Source: Verrucomicrobiota bacterium (lineage in GTDB: Bacteria > Verrucomicrobiota > Verrucomicrobiia > Verrucomicrobiales > DEV007). Taken from it: DNA of 45,424 nucleotides. A program made the translations under genes and the position numbers. How positions within the stretch are numbered: the stretch's first letter is position 1; each line of letters begins with the position of its first letter. The notes below the pieces were generated by a model. The model made no database searches. It was given only the letters and a program-made list of their open reading frames with translations, and was not told where the DNA came from. Positions 44,101-45,424 of this stretch are shown piece by piece. Where the stretch lies: contig JAHDID010000050.1 of the NCBI GenBank assembly GCA_020630975.1, positions 1 to 45,424 on the forward strand, given 5' to 3'.

Positions 44101-45424
44101 AATGCTCTCACAATGACATTTCCGCTATGCCCACCCACAGATGGGTCGAATGCCTGGGTATCAGGACCGATTGTTGCTTCTGGTGCATTATCGCCAATCC
44201 CAAAACCTGAACTCGCACGATTACCACCATGCCCTATCTGAACAATGCTACCCCAGTTGCCATCGGTGTTTTCGCTTCCTTTAGCTGTGATACCGGTCTG
44301 AGAAATTACTGTTACATCACCACTCATAGTCCCGCCGGCATAATCAAAACCACCATGACCGATGCGTGCCCCAGCCCTGTTCGACCCATCGCGCCCTAAG
44401 TTAGCCCCTTCGGTCGTTCGATCGTTGGCTTTCATGTCGATCGAATCAGCCAAGACTGTGATATTGCCAGTTTTCACCCCTTCAATACTACCGTTAGCCG
44501 CACCTGTACCAGCCCCATCAGTCGCCCCGTTGTTTAGATTAACTCCCAAACCACCATGACCGATCTGAGCGAACGTCCGATCATCCGCACCTCGCATCAG
44601 CAATGCGCCCAGTGCATTAACCGTTATATTTCCTCCCATCGACCCTCTACCCGCAGCCTTTTGATACCTAGCAGCATTGTTAAACCTGCTGTGATTTGAA
44701 CCGCCATGACCGATCATAACGAAATTATCAACCCCGTCAGATCGTGAATTACCAATGAGTGCTACCGTCCCTTTCGCATACACATTGATATCACCCGATG
44801 AGTGAAACCCTGCGCGATCCACAAGGAAAGGATTCCGATAGCCGACATGAGCAAACTCATCATTACCATTACCGCCGGAAAGAAATACGGTCATGCCCAG
44901 TAGATTGGTTTCGCCAATCCGGCTGCCCACACTCACTTCCTGAAGAGCAGCAGCATTGATCACTACGTCGCCACCATTGCCTCCCCAACCGTAGCTATTG
45001 ACTATCGCAAAGTCTACAAGACCAGTTTCCGCAGATCCATCCACTCCGTCCCAACCAGCGACTAGATTAATATGACCGCCTCCGCCTGAAGAAGCGTGAT
45101 TAAGCACATTGGTAGAGACAAGTATATCGGAATGAGCTAGGAAAGTGAGACTATTATTACTGCTGTAATGAATATCATCTAAGTTACTGCCTTGATCTCC
45201 GATGAAGATATTACCAGTCCCTCCCGTTCCTGTCGTGTGAATGACAACATTATTGTTGTGTATCAAACCTCCTGATGTTGAAGGTGCCAGAAATGTTCCT
45301 CCTGAGCCGACCAAGGTCGAAACCGAAATCGTTGCGCCGCTTCCCTCCGAAATAAGAACATCGGTAGGATCCAATAACAACGTACCGTTCTGCCCATTAT
45401 TTGCCAAAGTCGAAGCAAAACCAT
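41154..45424 (-). CDS. Giant FHA-like exoprotein, C-terminal part (runs off the window)
   Basis: At least 1,420 residues of a third giant protein; the frame is open through the right edge (coding continues past 45424), so the true start, signal peptide and TPS domain lie outside. The first visible residues (ANNGQNGTLLLDPTDVLI) align with GQSGLVLFDPGNLTI of the two paralogues, around their residue 490. The body is a run of 'GDI-V-AGGDI' strands with about 17 GHGG-type motifs (11 canonical), the densest of the three. A Pro/Val linker (VTPPVVPPVVPTVPVAPVGPPPP) leads to a different C-terminal domain that still ends in FFIYDPGTSRYSSLRLFG, then 12 further residues. More divergent from the other two than they are from each other. 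Confidence 0.84.
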   Translation of the reverse strand, partial: GFASTLANNGQNGTLLLDPTDVLISEGSGATISVSTLVGSGGTFLAPSTSGGLIHNNNVVIHTTGTGGTGNIFIGDQGSNLDDIHYSSNNSLTFLAHSDILVSTNVLNHASSGGGGHINLVAGWDGVDGSAETGLVDFAIVNSYGWGGNGGDVVINAAALQEVSVGSRIGETNLLGMTVFLSGGNGNDEFAHVGYRNPFLVDRAGFHSSGDINVYAKGTVALIGNSRSDGVDNFVMIGHGGSNHSRFNNAARYQKAAGRGSMGGNITVNALGALLMRGADDRTFAQIGHGGLGVNLNNGATDGAGTGAANGSIEGVKTGNITVLADSIDMKANDRTTEGANLGRDGSNRAGARIGHGGFDYAGGTMSGDVTVISQTGITAKGSENTDGNWGSIVQIGHGGNRASSGFGIGDNAPEATIGPDTQAFDPSVGGHSGNVIVRALNGDIRFFASDRDGAPAQIGHGGMRSHGSHTGDVTVSATGAIVMDRYYHDGIRNNGTQDIRRAGDRSHVQIGHGGYESVGRMDGDILVDSGGNFEMYGGNSQSHAMVGHGGNLQTGWVNNQGRNAHANLNGNITMNVGGDMIMKGGMNDNEAFTMVGHGGREWIADHQGGFTGNVDVNVTGSLEMASGNEDFDDWEGKTVYGNNNFALIGHGGIYSKGNHSGSVDVTTGGDLVMTSFGGWEGARDNGGVTRYDREDTGSLNFVKIGHGGYRTAFMDGPPQNGDIHFHMWTGAEPSAPQGIDAPVTVSVGGDIAMTAIKDLGDQRTGIPTIASGAPADPERRGFEGFVVIGNGSDEREGNSSRRSDEFQFYRGDVSVSAGGKIDLLGARVDNLNNLAVQVGTQAYDGIRDSYAQIGHHAGYVNRAAYWEGNIIVDAGSDIRIESGSAGASYAMVGHGGIDVGSSGRGTADIGRIQMNGDIDVWSGGNINIQGGNLSVDPTINEQYNWHQFAGIGHYNARNRSMQSGVTSSSDITVVANGDLTMLGRDNTAPAGGSDMMSQVHIGHGSGDYLRLDIESDIDVTVGGNFSLTAGTHPETDIVNFAKVGHGNRYAHGGGAQYWRRNVGEIDGDIAVKVGQNITSTGGLIGHIDTSENDDNGIIASGDTFVAASMSSSDYHQGANYGITTASKGGGGIDIASVFSSGGEGFNGELRLYMPNRPQNNISTTTFLNASQYSGTPGGEADDQSYVGETFTLNRRADEFLDYYTSMSSQVSPLLGQSRVQGSINAADPYGIVNGIGGFYHIYYNNNTPLAIVTPPVVPPVVPTVPVAPVGPPPPVPFDYTPFVGNELWEAYDWPFGLLEFDGYDTFWGNLGIGDAIDDGAYIPRSGLEEALDARFGRRTWTWRPGVEDYYFSGREFSVTSGATSYELEQAEERDRINTRATRGVGKGEGSFFIYDPGTSRYSSLRLFGHPASDVPAFSSGQ

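Noticed and set aside
41154-45407. Complete gene starting with the TTG at 45407
   Set aside because: The frame continues open to the window edge (…GFAST before ANNGQ) and alignment with the paralogues shows that roughly 490 N-terminal residues, including the TPS domain, are missing.

Overview
The window most likely comes from the chromosome of a member of the Verrucomicrobiota (PVC superphylum). This is inferred from gene style, since there is no rRNA or marker gene to settle it. The hints are a prepilin peptidase with a long cytoplasmic insertion, a YeeN-type YebC protein, small exported EF-hand and Gly/Lys-rich proteins, weak Shine-Dalgarno signals, GTG/TTG starts in stop-start overlaps, and very large filamentous-haemagglutinin-like exoproteins. 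Signal peptides, lipoboxes, LolA-like and LolD-like proteins indicate a Gram-negative envelope.

Region 1 (1-24.6 kb) is a mosaic of short housekeeping and accessory operons. In order it holds ribulokinase (araB) behind a LolA-like protein; dnaX with an overlapping unknown gene; a retropepsin-like protein; ybaB; a CBS/DRTGG-regulated Mn-dependent pyrophosphatase with an overlapping Rpn/DUF2887 nuclease-like gene; prepilin peptidase; a His-rich lipoprotein and an EF-hand protein with a clear terminator; an ABC-2-like membrane protein; an ankyrin-L,D-transpeptidase fusion; a membrane-anchored FGE-like protein; a LolD-type ATPase; elongation factor P; an M50-like membrane protease; a VapBC module; a TraB/GumN-like protein; a D-2-hydroxyacid dehydrogenase; a minus-strand run of Uma2, DNA polymerase III delta', YebC/YeeN and two small membrane or lipoprotein genes; a lipoprotein; and a gamma-glutamylcyclotransferase-like protein. 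Two kinds of intergenic repeat stand out: a 21-bp-period triple repeat at two loci (plus a single inverted copy), and an array of six different perfect hairpins within about 180 bp.

Region 2 (24.6-45.4 kb) is one minus-strand cluster read from the right edge leftward. It contains three giant paralogous exoproteins: one cut by the window edge with 1,417+ residues visible, then 2,435 and 2,300 residues. A 649-residue secreted protein made of five 124-126-residue repeats follows. The two complete giants have a signal peptide and a two-partner-secretion (FHA) domain. All three have long beta-helix-like bodies punctuated by an IGHGG-type motif 16-17 times each, a Pro-rich linker and a shared C-terminal tail. 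No TpsB-type transporter is visible. This cluster is the strongest candidate for an undescribed surface or secretion system.
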